From MED-G20 sp038108155 (GTDB lineage Bacteria; Bacteroidota; Bacteroidia; Flavobacteriales_D; Parvicellaceae), in assembly GCA_038108155.1 (NCBI GenBank), contig JAYNHP010000022.1, positions 1-31,555 on the forward strand: a stretch of DNA of 31,555 nt, in the 5' to 3' direction. The first letter of the stretch is position 1. Each line of letters starts with the position of its first letter. The translations under genes were made by a program, and so were the position numbers. Below, one piece after another: positions 16,638-24,297 of the stretch. The notes below the pieces were generated by a model. The model searched no databases. It saw only the letters and a list, made by a program, of their open reading frames with translations, and had not been told where the DNA came from.

Positions 16638-17614
16638 TTAATGATGATCCACAGTTGCTAACCCTATAAATAAAGAAGTCAACAATGTGAAAATGTAAGC
16701 TTGTAGAAATGCTACTAACACTTCAATTAAATCCATAAATAAAACAAATATTACAGCCACTGGAGACAAACTCCAAGCTGCCACATCTCCCAAACCACTT
16801 TGGGCCATAAATATTAGTGAAATCAAACTCAAAATAATGATGTGACCTGCGGAAATATTAGCAAAAAGTCGAATCATTAAAGCAAATGGTTTGGTGAAAA
16901 TTCCAACAATTTCAATTGGAATCATAATAGGCATAAGAGCTAATGGAACTCCAGGGGGGTTAAAAATATGCCCCCAATAAGATTTATTGCCCGAAATATT
17001 AGTTACCAATAGAGTTATGAATGACAATACTAAAGTGATTGCAATATTTCCAGTTACATTCGCAGATCCTGGCAGAAGACCTACAAGATTATTCATTAAG
17101 ATAAAAAAGAATAATGTTAACAAATAAGGAAGATATTTTTGGTAGTTCTTTCCAATATTAGGTTTGACAATATCGTCTCTAACAAAAAGAACTAGCGGCT
17201 CCAGAAAAGACAACAATCCACTTGGAGCAGATTTGTTTTTCTTGGCTTTAGATCCTGAAATCCCAAAAAATATCAAAAGTAAAACCAATGCAAAAAGCAT
17301 AGAAGCTACATTTTTAGTGATTGAAAAATCTAATGGAATAGTAGCATTTAATACATGATGTTGGTCGTCAAAGGTTGCGTTTAGTTGGCCATCATTTAAT
17401 TTATAAATTTTGCCATGTACTCTAACTAATTTATGACCATTTACATCAACAACATGANNNNNNNNNNNNNNNNNNNNNNNNNNNNNNNNNNNNNNNNNNN
17501 NNNNNNNNNNNNNNNNNNNNNNNNNNNNNNNNNNNNNNNNNNNNNNNNNNNNNNNNNTGCAACCAAAAATAAAGTAACAAATACGGTAAAATTTTTAAGC
17601 GAAAAAGACAACAT
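16638..17614 (-). CDS. atpB: ATP synthase a subunit, interrupted by an assembly gap
   Basis: The Fo a subunit forms the proton half-channels next to the c ring. The conserved membrane part is complete, with the essential Arg in ALMIRLFANISAGH and a final AYIFTLLTSLFIGLATV. Reading back from Met 17298-17300 the frame stays open for 52 more codons to the N run (segments DDQHHVLNATIPLDFSITKN and DVNGHKLVRVHG). On the far side of the gap ATG 17612-17614 opens MLSFSLKNFTVFVTLFLVA, a signal peptide. Long exported N-termini are typical of Bacteroidota AtpB. Visible: 19 residues before and 272 after the gap. The two flanks are not in the same frame if the gap were truly 100 bases, so its length is nominal. 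Confidence 0.93.
17458..17557. other. Assembly gap of 100 N inside atpB
   Basis: Exactly 100 N, the usual placeholder for a scaffold gap of unknown size. For atpB to be uninterrupted, the true gap length must leave a remainder of 2 when divided by 3; 100 leaves 1. Any frame read through it is an artefact. Confidence 0.98.
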
Positions 17615-17641
17615 CTTGCTAACTTGTTATTAAAATTCGGC

Positions 17642-17671
17642 CAAAATTAATTAATTATTTCAATGACTAAA
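17642..17671 (-). promoter_or_regulatory. Candidate internal promoter for atpB-atpG
   Basis: On the minus strand TTTA (17668-17671), 18 bases, then TAATTTTG (17642-17649), an exact -7 match. It lies in the 74-base gap before the atpB ATG at 17614 and would give a leader of about 20 bases. It could supply the core ATP synthase genes independently of atpZ. Confidence 0.4.
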
Positions 17672-17688
17672 GTGTTTTGTTAAATTTA

Positions 17689-18054
17689 TTACTCACTTGT
17701 TTTCATTAATAAAAAAATTTCAACGAACAAATATGCAAAATAAAAAAAGAAAAAGTGTAATATATATGGAAGAAAATTGATGTCTTTTTGAGAAATTAAA
17801 GGATATAAAAAAACAAGACTTGCAATCATTTTAAAAAAGCTTAGAGCTAAGTAAGTAAATGGAGAAGTTTTTAATCGTTTTTTTAAAATATCATATAAAA
17901 TGAAAAAAGAAAAAGTTAACGCCAACAAAAAAAAATTTACAATAAAAACATCTGCAATTTTTATTTCTTCAATTACTAAAAAATGAACACATGAAAAATC
18001 AAGACCTATAAAAAAAATAAAACATAAAATTAGAATTAAATATTTATTGCTCAT
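17689..18054 (-). CDS. Small four-helix membrane protein in the atpI position
   Basis: 121 residues, mostly hydrophobic, with about four membrane helices (near residues 5-22, 34-55, 67-88 and 95-116). The start is set at ATG 18052-18054 because it overlaps the TGA of atpZ (ATGA); the frame is open further upstream to 18129 but that would lie wholly inside atpZ. It occupies the place of AtpI/UncI between atpZ and atpB. From memory, flavobacteria carry a DUF6168 protein in this slot; the identity was not checked. A role in ATP synthase assembly or c-ring insertion is an inference from position only. Confidence 0.75.
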   Translation of the reverse strand: MSNKYLILILCFIFFIGLDFSCVHFLVIEEIKIADVFIVNFFLLALTFSFFILYDILKKRLKTSPFTYLALSFFKMIASLVFLYPLISQKDINFLPYILHFFFFYFAYLFVEIFLLMKTSE

Positions 18055-18248
18055 CTGTTTTTTAAAGTTGTAATAATTTGGTAAAATGCTATAAAAACAG
18101 CACTTAAAGATAGTATTAACGTCCACCACGGGGTTTTGCTTTGATAGGTTTCGTCTAGATAATTCCCAAAATAAGTTCCAACTCCAATAATTATCCCCAT
18201 TTGAATAGCTAAATTACTGTACAGTAAAACTTTGTTTCGGTTTTCCAT
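18051..18248 (-). CDS. atpZ: AtpZ/AtpI family protein
   Basis: 65 residues with two membrane helices (about 10-28, SNLAIQMGIIIGVGTYFG, and 42-60) separated by LDETYQSKTPW, the typical plan of the AtpZ family (putative Fo assembly or ion-channel-like factor encoded ahead of ATP synthase operons). The stop overlaps the start of the next gene by 4 bases. It is the first gene of the ATP synthase cluster and is divergent from the PBP1A gene, with an 86-base region between them. Confidence 0.88.
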   Translation of the reverse strand: MENRNKVLLYSNLAIQMGIIIGVGTYFGNYLDETYQSKTPWWTLILSLSAVFIAFYQIITTLKNR

Positions 18249-18262
18249 AGGAGATTGTTAAG

Positions 18263-18295
18263 CAAAAAATAGTTAGTTTTTAAATGCAGGCAAAA
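18263..18295 (-). promoter_or_regulatory. Candidate promoter of the ATP synthase cluster
   Basis: On the minus strand TTTTG (18291-18295), 19 bases, then TATTTTTTG (18263-18271). This is the Bacteroidota pattern with one additional T inside the -7 element. The spacing is ideal, and transcription would start roughly 10 bases before the atpZ ATG at 18248. Confidence 0.45.
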
Positions 18296-18302
18296 CTTGC
18301 TG

Positions 18303-18310
18303 TATTTTTG
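18303..18310 (+). promoter_or_regulatory. Candidate -7 element of the PBP1A gene (TATTTTTG)
   Basis: An exact TAnnTTTG match, 24 bases before the GTG start at 18335. The -33 region is only T-rich (TTTT at 18277-18280, 22 bases away). Confidence 0.35.
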
Positions 18311-18334
18311 TCAAAGTTATTGATTTTATAAAAT

Positions 18335-20815
18335 GTGCATTTGGAAGAAAAAAAAGAAATAAAAACTTCATTATTTAAAAAATTACTCAAGCTCTTAATT
18401 ATTTGGTTATTGGTGTTTTCTCCTGCAATAGGACTTTGGGGGTTAATTAATCTAGCAGATGATGAGACTTTGCCAGAAATAACAGAACTGGAAAACCCTA
18501 AAACAGATCTAGCTAGTGTGGTTTTAAGCTCTGATTATGTTCAGCTAGGAAAATACTACCATGAAAATCGTACCAATACTCATTTTAACAACTTACCTAA
18601 GTCATTAGTTGATGCGCTTGTTGCTACAGAAGACGAGCGATTTTTTGAACATTCTGGAATAGATGTAAGAGCCTTACTAAGGGTTTTTAAAGGATTAGTT
18701 TCTGGAGACCTAAAGGGTGGTGGTTCTACCATAACACAACAGTTAGCAAAATTACTTTTCCCTAGAAAAAGATTGAATAAATTCGAGTTTGCATTAAGGA
18801 AATTTAAAGAATGGATAATAGCCTCTAAACTTGAAAAGAATTATACCAAAGAAGAAATCTTATCAATGTACCTTAACAAATTTGACTTTTTGAATAATGC
18901 AGTTGGAATAAATAGTGCTGCCCAAGTTTATTTCAACAAAATCCCAAAAGAGTTGGAGTTGCATGAGTCTGCAATGCTAATAGGAATGGCAAAAAACCCT
19001 TCTTTGTTTAACCCTATTAGAAGACCAGATACTGTTCTTAAAAGAAGATCAGTCGTTTTATACCAAATGTATAAAAACAAATATATAACTAAAGCAGTTT
19101 TTGATTCTACAAAAAAATTAGAGCTCGACTTAGACTACAATAAAGTCGATCACCAAACAGGATTAGCTCCATATTTTAGAGAAATATTAAGGCTAGAATT
19201 GGGGAAAATATTTTCTGAAAAAGACGAGAATAATGAATACATAATTAAGAAATCAAATGGCGAAAAATTTGATTTGTATTCAGATGGCCTTAAAATTTAT
19301 ACCTCCATTGATAGTAGAATGCAAAAACATGCAGAAAAAGCTGTTGAATCTCATTTTAAAAATTATTTGCAAACTGCCTTTGACAGAAATAATGAAAAAA
19401 ACAAAAACAAGCCATTTTCAAATGACATAACGAAGTCTCAAGCAGATACTATATTGGCTAGAGCTCTGAAACAATCTATGCTTTATAAAAAATTAGTAGG
19501 GGAAGCCTGTTCCTATTGTGAAAGGCCAAAAAAATATATTATTAAAAAAGAGGAAGGATTTGAATGTTCCTACTGCGGAACAGTTAGTCCATTTCATACA
19601 AAAGATGAAATTGCTAAAAAACTTAATCAAAAAAGAAAAATTAAAGTTTTTGACTGGCATTCAGAAAATTTTGAAAAAGACACCCTTTTTTCTACAAAAG
19701 ATTCTGTTAAATACTATAAAGGGCTGTTAAGGGCTGGGCTAATGTCTATGAACCCTCACAATGGGGAGATTAAAGCTTGGGTTGGTGGTCCAAATTTTAA
19801 ACATTTTAAATACGATATGGTTAAAAAGGGAAGGCGACAAGTGGGATCTACCTTTAAACCTTTTGTTTATGCTACCGCTTTGGAATCTGGCGTTGTAGAT
19901 CCGTGTTATCAAGTGCCTGATATAGAATATTGTATTGAGGTTCCTTTTAATGAGTTTAGAAAAAAACTATGGTGCCCTACCAACTCGGGAGATAACTTTA
20001 CTGGAGCCTTGACCTCTATATCCTTTGCTCTGGCAAATTCAATGAATAATATTACTGCAAGTATCATCAAAAAAGGTTCTATGATTAACGATGTCTTTAA
20101 CCGTGTGGCGCAGCTAGGAATTGACACCTCTAAGTTTGACCAAGTCCCCGCAATGGCTTTAGGGGTTTTTGACATCTCTGTTCATGATATTGTTGGCGCA
20201 ATAGCTCCATTTGCTAACCAAGGTGTATATATGAAGCCTGTTTACCTTCTAAGAATTGAAGATAAATTTGGAAACCTTATTTATGAGCCCAAAATAGAAT
20301 CTAAACAAGTTTGGAACAGGGAAACTGCATATTCTATTTTGGAAATGATGAAACTGGTAACTAGTGGGATCAGTCATCCTACCTTAAAAAACGCTTATGG
20401 CAATCCTTTAAGAGGTGGAACAGCAATTCGTATAAGAGCTAAAGTAACAGAAGATAGACCATATACCGGAATAACGCAGCCAATTGCTGGGAAAACAGGG
20501 ACAACTCAAAATCAATCCGATGGATGGTTTATGGGCTTAACTCCTGATTTAGTTACAGGTGTTTGGGTGGGTGCAGAAGATAGATCTGTTAGATTTAATA
20601 CTTTAAATATGGGAATGGGAACCAATACTGCTCTCCCTGTTTTTGCATACTACACTAAGTATATTAATGCAGACGATTCCTTAAATATTTCACAAGAAGA
20701 TTTTGAAATGCCTGAAACTATGTTGAAATCCCCCATTGATTGTAATGAAACTATAAATAATAATAAGGCAAAAGATGAGCTAGAAGATGAATGGTCTAAT
20801 GATGATAACTGGTAA
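18335..20815 (+). CDS. Bifunctional penicillin-binding protein 1A (glycosyltransferase/transpeptidase)
   Basis: 826 residues; class A PBP that polymerises lipid II and cross-links peptidoglycan. One N-terminal membrane anchor (about 15-38). GT51 domain: ATEDERFFEHSG with catalytic Glu99, GGSTITQQ (129-136), and EILSMYLNKFDFLNNAVGI. Transpeptidase: nucleophile Ser505 in GSTFKPF with Lys508, SMN (569-571) and KTG (720-722). Between the domains is an unusual segment with C392-x2-C395 and C411-x2-C414, like a zinc ribbon. The start is GTG 18335-18337; a TTG two codons later is an alternative and no in-frame ATG is near. Four bases separate it from the CoA-transferase genes. Confidence 0.95.
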   Translation: MHLEEKKEIKTSLFKKLLKLLIIWLLVFSPAIGLWGLINLADDETLPEITELENPKTDLASVVLSSDYVQLGKYYHENRTNTHFNNLPKSLVDALVATEDERFFEHSGIDVRALLRVFKGLVSGDLKGGGSTITQQLAKLLFPRKRLNKFEFALRKFKEWIIASKLEKNYTKEEILSMYLNKFDFLNNAVGINSAAQVYFNKIPKELELHESAMLIGMAKNPSLFNPIRRPDTVLKRRSVVLYQMYKNKYITKAVFDSTKKLELDLDYNKVDHQTGLAPYFREILRLELGKIFSEKDENNEYIIKKSNGEKFDLYSDGLKIYTSIDSRMQKHAEKAVESHFKNYLQTAFDRNNEKNKNKPFSNDITKSQADTILARALKQSMLYKKLVGEACSYCERPKKYIIKKEEGFECSYCGTVSPFHTKDEIAKKLNQKRKIKVFDWHSENFEKDTLFSTKDSVKYYKGLLRAGLMSMNPHNGEIKAWVGGPNFKHFKYDMVKKGRRQVGSTFKPFVYATALESGVVDPCYQVPDIEYCIEVPFNEFRKKLWCPTNSGDNFTGALTSISFALANSMNNITASIIKKGSMINDVFNRVAQLGIDTSKFDQVPAMALGVFDISVHDIVGAIAPFANQGVYMKPVYLLRIEDKFGNLIYEPKIESKQVWNRETAYSILEMMKLVTSGISHPTLKNAYGNPLRGGTAIRIRAKVTEDRPYTGITQPIAGKTGTTQNQSDGWFMGLTPDLVTGVWVGAEDRSVRFNTLNMGMGTNTALPVFAYYTKYINADDSLNISQEDFEMPETMLKSPIDCNETINNNKAKDELEDEWSNDDNW

Positions 20816-20819
20816 ATAA

Positions 20820-21521
20820 ATGATTGAAAAAAAAGTTTTAAACGCTGCTGATGGCTGTAAAGACATTTATAGTGGGGCAACCATAATGCTGGGAGGTTTT
20901 GGGCTTTGTGGGATTCCAGAAAACTGTATACAAGCACTAGTAGAAATGAAGATAAATGGATTGACTTGTATTTCTAATAATGCAGGAGTTGATGATTTTG
21001 GGTTAGGTTTTCTGTTAAAGAACAAACAAATTAAAAAAATGATTTCTTCTTATGTTGGTGAAAATGAAGAATTTGAACGACAAATGCTTTCTGGAGAGCT
21101 TGAAGTAGATCTTATCCCACAAGGTTCTTTAGCTGAAAGATGCCGAGCTGCTGGAGCTGGAATACCTGCCTTTTTTACTCCTGCAGGTTTTGGTACTGAA
21201 ATTAGTAAAGGGAAAGAAGTGAGAAATTTTAACGGGAAGCCCCACATCTTAGAAACTGCTTTAAATGCAGATTTTGCAATTGTAAAAGCATGGAAAGGGG
21301 ATACAGCTGGAAATTTAATTTATAAAGGAACAGCAAGAAACTTTAACCCTCTAATGGCCATGGCAGGAAAAATTACTATAGCAGAAGTAGAAGAATTAGT
21401 TTCCCCTGGCGAACTTGACCCAAATCAGATTCATACACCAGGAATATTTGTACAGAGAATTTTTAAGGGTTCTAATTACGAAAAGAGAATAGAGCAAAGA
21501 ACCATAAATGAAAACAAATAA
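20820..21521 (+). CDS. scoA: 3-oxoacid CoA-transferase subunit A
   Basis: 233 residues of the CoA-transferase alpha subunit. The CoA-binding segment GGFGLCGIPE (25-34) and the later NAGVDDFGLGFLL, GSLAERCRAAGAGIPAFFTPAG and GTEISKGKE blocks are those of succinyl-CoA:acetoacetate (3-oxoacid) CoA-transferase. With subunit B it transfers CoA from succinyl-CoA to acetoacetate for ketone-body or leucine use. It starts 4 bases after the PBP1A stop, so it may share that transcript, and overlaps scoB by 14 bases. Confidence 0.94.
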   Translation: MIEKKVLNAADGCKDIYSGATIMLGGFGLCGIPENCIQALVEMKINGLTCISNNAGVDDFGLGFLLKNKQIKKMISSYVGENEEFERQMLSGELEVDLIPQGSLAERCRAAGAGIPAFFTPAGFGTEISKGKEVRNFNGKPHILETALNADFAIVKAWKGDTAGNLIYKGTARNFNPLMAMAGKITIAEVEELVSPGELDPNQIHTPGIFVQRIFKGSNYEKRIEQRTINENK

Positions 21522-22185
21522 TATGGGAATAGATAAGATTGGTATTGCAAAAAGAATTGCTCAAGAACTAAGAAATGGTTGGTATGTAAATCTTGGAATT
21601 GGTATTCCAACACTGGTTGCTAATTATATTCCTAGTGGAATAAATGTTGAGTTCCAATCTGAAAATGGCATTCTTGGCATGGGCCCATTCCCTAGGGAAG
21701 AAAATATAGACGCTGACTTAATTAATGCTGGGAAACAAACCATTACAGCCCTTCCAGGAGCAGTTTATTTCGACTCCTCAATGAGCTTTGCAATGATAAG
21801 AGGAAAACATGTTCAACTTACTGTTTTAGGAGCTATGGAAGTTTCAGAAAATGGAGATATTGCCAATTGGAAAATTCCTGGTAAAATGGTGAAAGGAATG
21901 GGGGGAGCTATGGACTTAGTAGCTAGTGCAGAAAATATTATTGTTGCCATGATGCACACTAATAAAAAAGGAGAAAGTAAATTGTTAGAAAACTGTAGCC
22001 TCCCTCTAACAGGGGTCAATTGCGTTAAAAAAATAGTGACAAATCTTGCTGTATTAAATATTTTACCTGACGGGGGATTTGAGCTCTTAGAGAGGGCCCC
22101 AGGGGTAACAATACAAGAAATAAAATCTGCTACTAAAGGAAAGCTTATTGTCAATAGTAATGAAATTCCAGAAATGCAATTATGA
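21508..22185 (+). CDS. scoB: 3-oxoacid CoA-transferase subunit B
   Basis: 225 residues of the beta subunit, which holds the catalytic glutamate that forms the glutamyl-CoA thioester: Glu52 in FQSENGILGMGP. Other matches are VNLGIGIPTLVANYIP, DADLINAGKQTIT, GAVYFDSSMSFAMIRGGxH-like, and WKIPGKMVKGMGGAMDL. Two starts are possible: ATG 21508, overlapping scoA by 14 bases, and ATG 21523, one base after the scoA stop, which gives 220 residues, closer to the usual length. The longer form is reported because overlap is common in this window. Confidence 0.95.
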   Translation: MKTNNMGIDKIGIAKRIAQELRNGWYVNLGIGIPTLVANYIPSGINVEFQSENGILGMGPFPREENIDADLINAGKQTITALPGAVYFDSSMSFAMIRGKHVQLTVLGAMEVSENGDIANWKIPGKMVKGMGGAMDLVASAENIIVAMMHTNKKGESKLLENCSLPLTGVNCVKKIVTNLAVLNILPDGGFELLERAPGVTIQEIKSATKGKLIVNSNEIPEMQL

Positions 22186-22203
22186 CCTTAAATCTCTAAT
22201 TTA

Positions 22204-23607
22204 TTGAAAAAGGACTCTTTTGTTCGACTGACTTTGATTGCCATATTATTAATTCAAATAGTGGTAATTTTGAATATCCGACCTTGGAAAAATGCAGAAA
22301 AACAAAATGCATTAATAAATTGGGATGTCACCTCTTATTATTCCTACTTACCTGCAATTTTTGTGCACCAAGATTTAAAATTTAACTTTTTAAAAAATTC
22401 AACTATTAATTATGCTGAAAAGCACCAGTTTTGGCCTGAAACAGCTCCCAATGGAAATAAAGTTATAAAAACAACAATGGGAATGTCAGTCTTGTATCTT
22501 CCATTTTTTTTAGTTGCTCATGCTTTTGCAATTTTTAGTCCGGAATTTAATGCTAACGGATTCTCTAAAGTTTATGAAATAGGATTAACATTTTCATGTG
22601 TCTTTTATTTAATAATTGGCATGTACTTTTTAAGTAAAATCCTATTAAGGCTATACGACAAAAAAATTGTTTCCATTTTATTGAGTTTAGTTTTTTTGGG
22701 AAGTAATTTGTTTTTTTACTCTACTACTGAACCTTGTATGTCTCATGCTTATACTTTTTCTCTAGGCTCCATTCTAATGTATCTGACTACCAAAATTTTT
22801 GAGAAATTTGAGCTTAAGACAGCATTACTTTTTGGGGTAATATTAGGACTATTATTTCTCGTGAGACCAACCAATATTATATTTGGATTAGTCTGTTTTC
22901 TTTTCAATGTATTTAGCTGGAAGTCTCTTAAAAAAAGACTGGTTTGGTCTTTGGAAAATTCGAAACTTTTAGCACTTACAATCTTGGTAGCTCTTGCTGT
23001 ATGCTCCGTTCAATTTATATACTGGAAATGGGCTACTGGAGATTGGATATTCAATTCCTATGTCGGAGAAAGATTTTACTTTGATAGACCAAGAATATTA
23101 AATTTTCTTTTTAGCTACCGAAAAGGATGGTTGGTTTACAGCCCTATTTTCATTTTATCTTTTTTAGGGCTTTTTAAAATGTATAAAAATAAAAACGAAT
23201 GGGGATTGCCTGTTGTAATTACTTTGATTACCACTATATACCTATTTTCTTGTTGGTGGTGCTGGTGGTTTGGAGGAGGATTTGGAATGAGACCAATGAT
23301 TGATTATTATCCACTTTTGATAATTCCAATTGGGGAGCTTTTAAAACAGAAACTAACCCTTTTAAAAAATGGAGTTTTAACCTTTATTTTATTATGTATT
23401 TCTTTTAATTTATTTCAAACACTACAAAGAAGAAATTTAGTTATTCACTGGGATAGCATGAGTAAAGAATCATATTGGGCCTTTTTTACAAAAATTAAAA
23501 TGGAGAAGAAAGAAGACTGGGAAAGGCAAGAAAATCTCTTAATAAAACCTGACTATGACAAAGCTAGAATTGGAGAAAGTGAATATGACTTTGAAATTTT
23601 ACAGTAA
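22204..23607 (+). CDS. Multi-pass membrane protein, GT-C glycosyltransferase-like
   Basis: 467 residues with roughly nine or ten membrane helices. After helix 1 (about 8-24) comes NWDVTSYYSYLPAIF with Asp41, resembling the acidic first loop of GT-C glycosyltransferases, which use polyprenyl-phosphate sugars on the outer face of the inner membrane. A Trp/Gly-rich segment near 349-372 (CWWCWWFGGGFGMRPMIDYY) resembles a motif in other Bacteroidota proteins of this type. The donor and acceptor are unknown and the family call is tentative. The start is TTG 22204-22206, chosen because no ATG precedes helix 1. Its last 9 bases overlap the convergent LytTR gene. It lies 18 bases after scoB, with no functional link seen. 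Confidence 0.65.
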   Translation: MKKDSFVRLTLIAILLIQIVVILNIRPWKNAEKQNALINWDVTSYYSYLPAIFVHQDLKFNFLKNSTINYAEKHQFWPETAPNGNKVIKTTMGMSVLYLPFFLVAHAFAIFSPEFNANGFSKVYEIGLTFSCVFYLIIGMYFLSKILLRLYDKKIVSILLSLVFLGSNLFFYSTTEPCMSHAYTFSLGSILMYLTTKIFEKFELKTALLFGVILGLLFLVRPTNIIFGLVCFLFNVFSWKSLKKRLVWSLENSKLLALTILVALAVCSVQFIYWKWATGDWIFNSYVGERFYFDRPRILNFLFSYRKGWLVYSPIFILSFLGLFKMYKNKNEWGLPVVITLITTIYLFSCWWCWWFGGGFGMRPMIDYYPLLIIPIGELLKQKLTLLKNGVLTFILLCISFNLFQTLQRRNLVIHWDSMSKESYWAFFTKIKMEKKEDWERQENLLIKPDYDKARIGESEYDFEILQ

Positions 23608-24297
23608 GTTTAACCTATTAGTTAACTCATCCTTGTAAGACTTTCCAATATGAATTTCTTTGTCATTGATAATTATATAGTTGTCCTCTATCGATTTTAT
23701 TTGATCTAACCTTACAATAAATGACCTTTGTACTCTAAGAAATTCTTTATTTGGAAGCTTTGCCTGAAGCTCTTTCATAGTTGTTAGCACTGTATGCTTT
23801 TCAAGTTCAGTATGGACTCTGACATAATTACCAAGTGCTTCTACCCACAAAATGTCTTTAAACTTTAATTGAACAAGTTTTGAATCTGTTTTAATGAATA
23901 CATGTTCTGAATCGTCGTTTTCAACCAGCTTTGCTCCGGTTCCAAAAAGCTTATTATTAATTTTTTTAACGGTTTTAATGAACCTTGCCCATTCTACAGG
24001 CTTTTTTAAAAAGTCTGTAACATTGTATTCATAAGACTCAAGGGCAAATTCATCATGAGAAGTGATCATTACAACTAGTGGTGGGTTTTCTAGATTTTTC
24101 AACAACTCAATTCCTCCCATTTTAGGCATTTCTACATCTAGAAACAATACATCTACCTGATTGTTATTAATGAAGGTGTAAGCATCTAATGCATTTTGAA
24201 AGGTCCCCACACAGGAGAATTCTTCTAATTGGTCAATCATATCCTCAACAATAGAGATACAAAGTTCGTCATCATCTACAATAATAGTCTTTATCAT
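23599..24297 (-). CDS. LytTR-type response regulator
   Basis: 232 residues. A receiver domain (1-120) has the acidic pocket Asp8-Asp10, phosphoacceptor Asp54 in LFLDVEMP, Thr79/Ser80 in MITSHDE and Lys98/Lys99 in FLKKP. A LytTR DNA-binding domain follows from about 130 (VFIKTDSKLVQLKFKDILWVEALGNYVRVH, then LRVQRSFIVRLDQIKSI). It is translated from the same message as the hybrid kinase at 24294-26825, whose TGA overlaps its ATG by 4 bases; the two are very likely partners. Targets are unknown. Confidence 0.95.
   Translation of the reverse strand: MIKTIIVDDDELCISIVEDMIDQLEEFSCVGTFQNALDAYTFINNNQVDVLFLDVEMPKMGGIELLKNLENPPLVVMITSHDEFALESYEYNVTDFLKKPVEWARFIKTVKKINNKLFGTGAKLVENDDSEHVFIKTDSKLVQLKFKDILWVEALGNYVRVHTELEKHTVLTTMKELQAKLPNKEFLRVQRSFIVRLDQIKSIEDNYIIINDKEIHIGKSYKDELTNRLNLL

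Noticed and set aside
17433..17633. Open frame on the plus strand through the N run
   Set aside because: It depends on 100 unknown bases and lies opposite atpB; it is a gap artefact.
18055..18129. Upstream extension of the small membrane protein before atpB
   Set aside because: These codons lie wholly inside atpZ in another frame; the ATGA overlap at 18051-18054 gives a better start.
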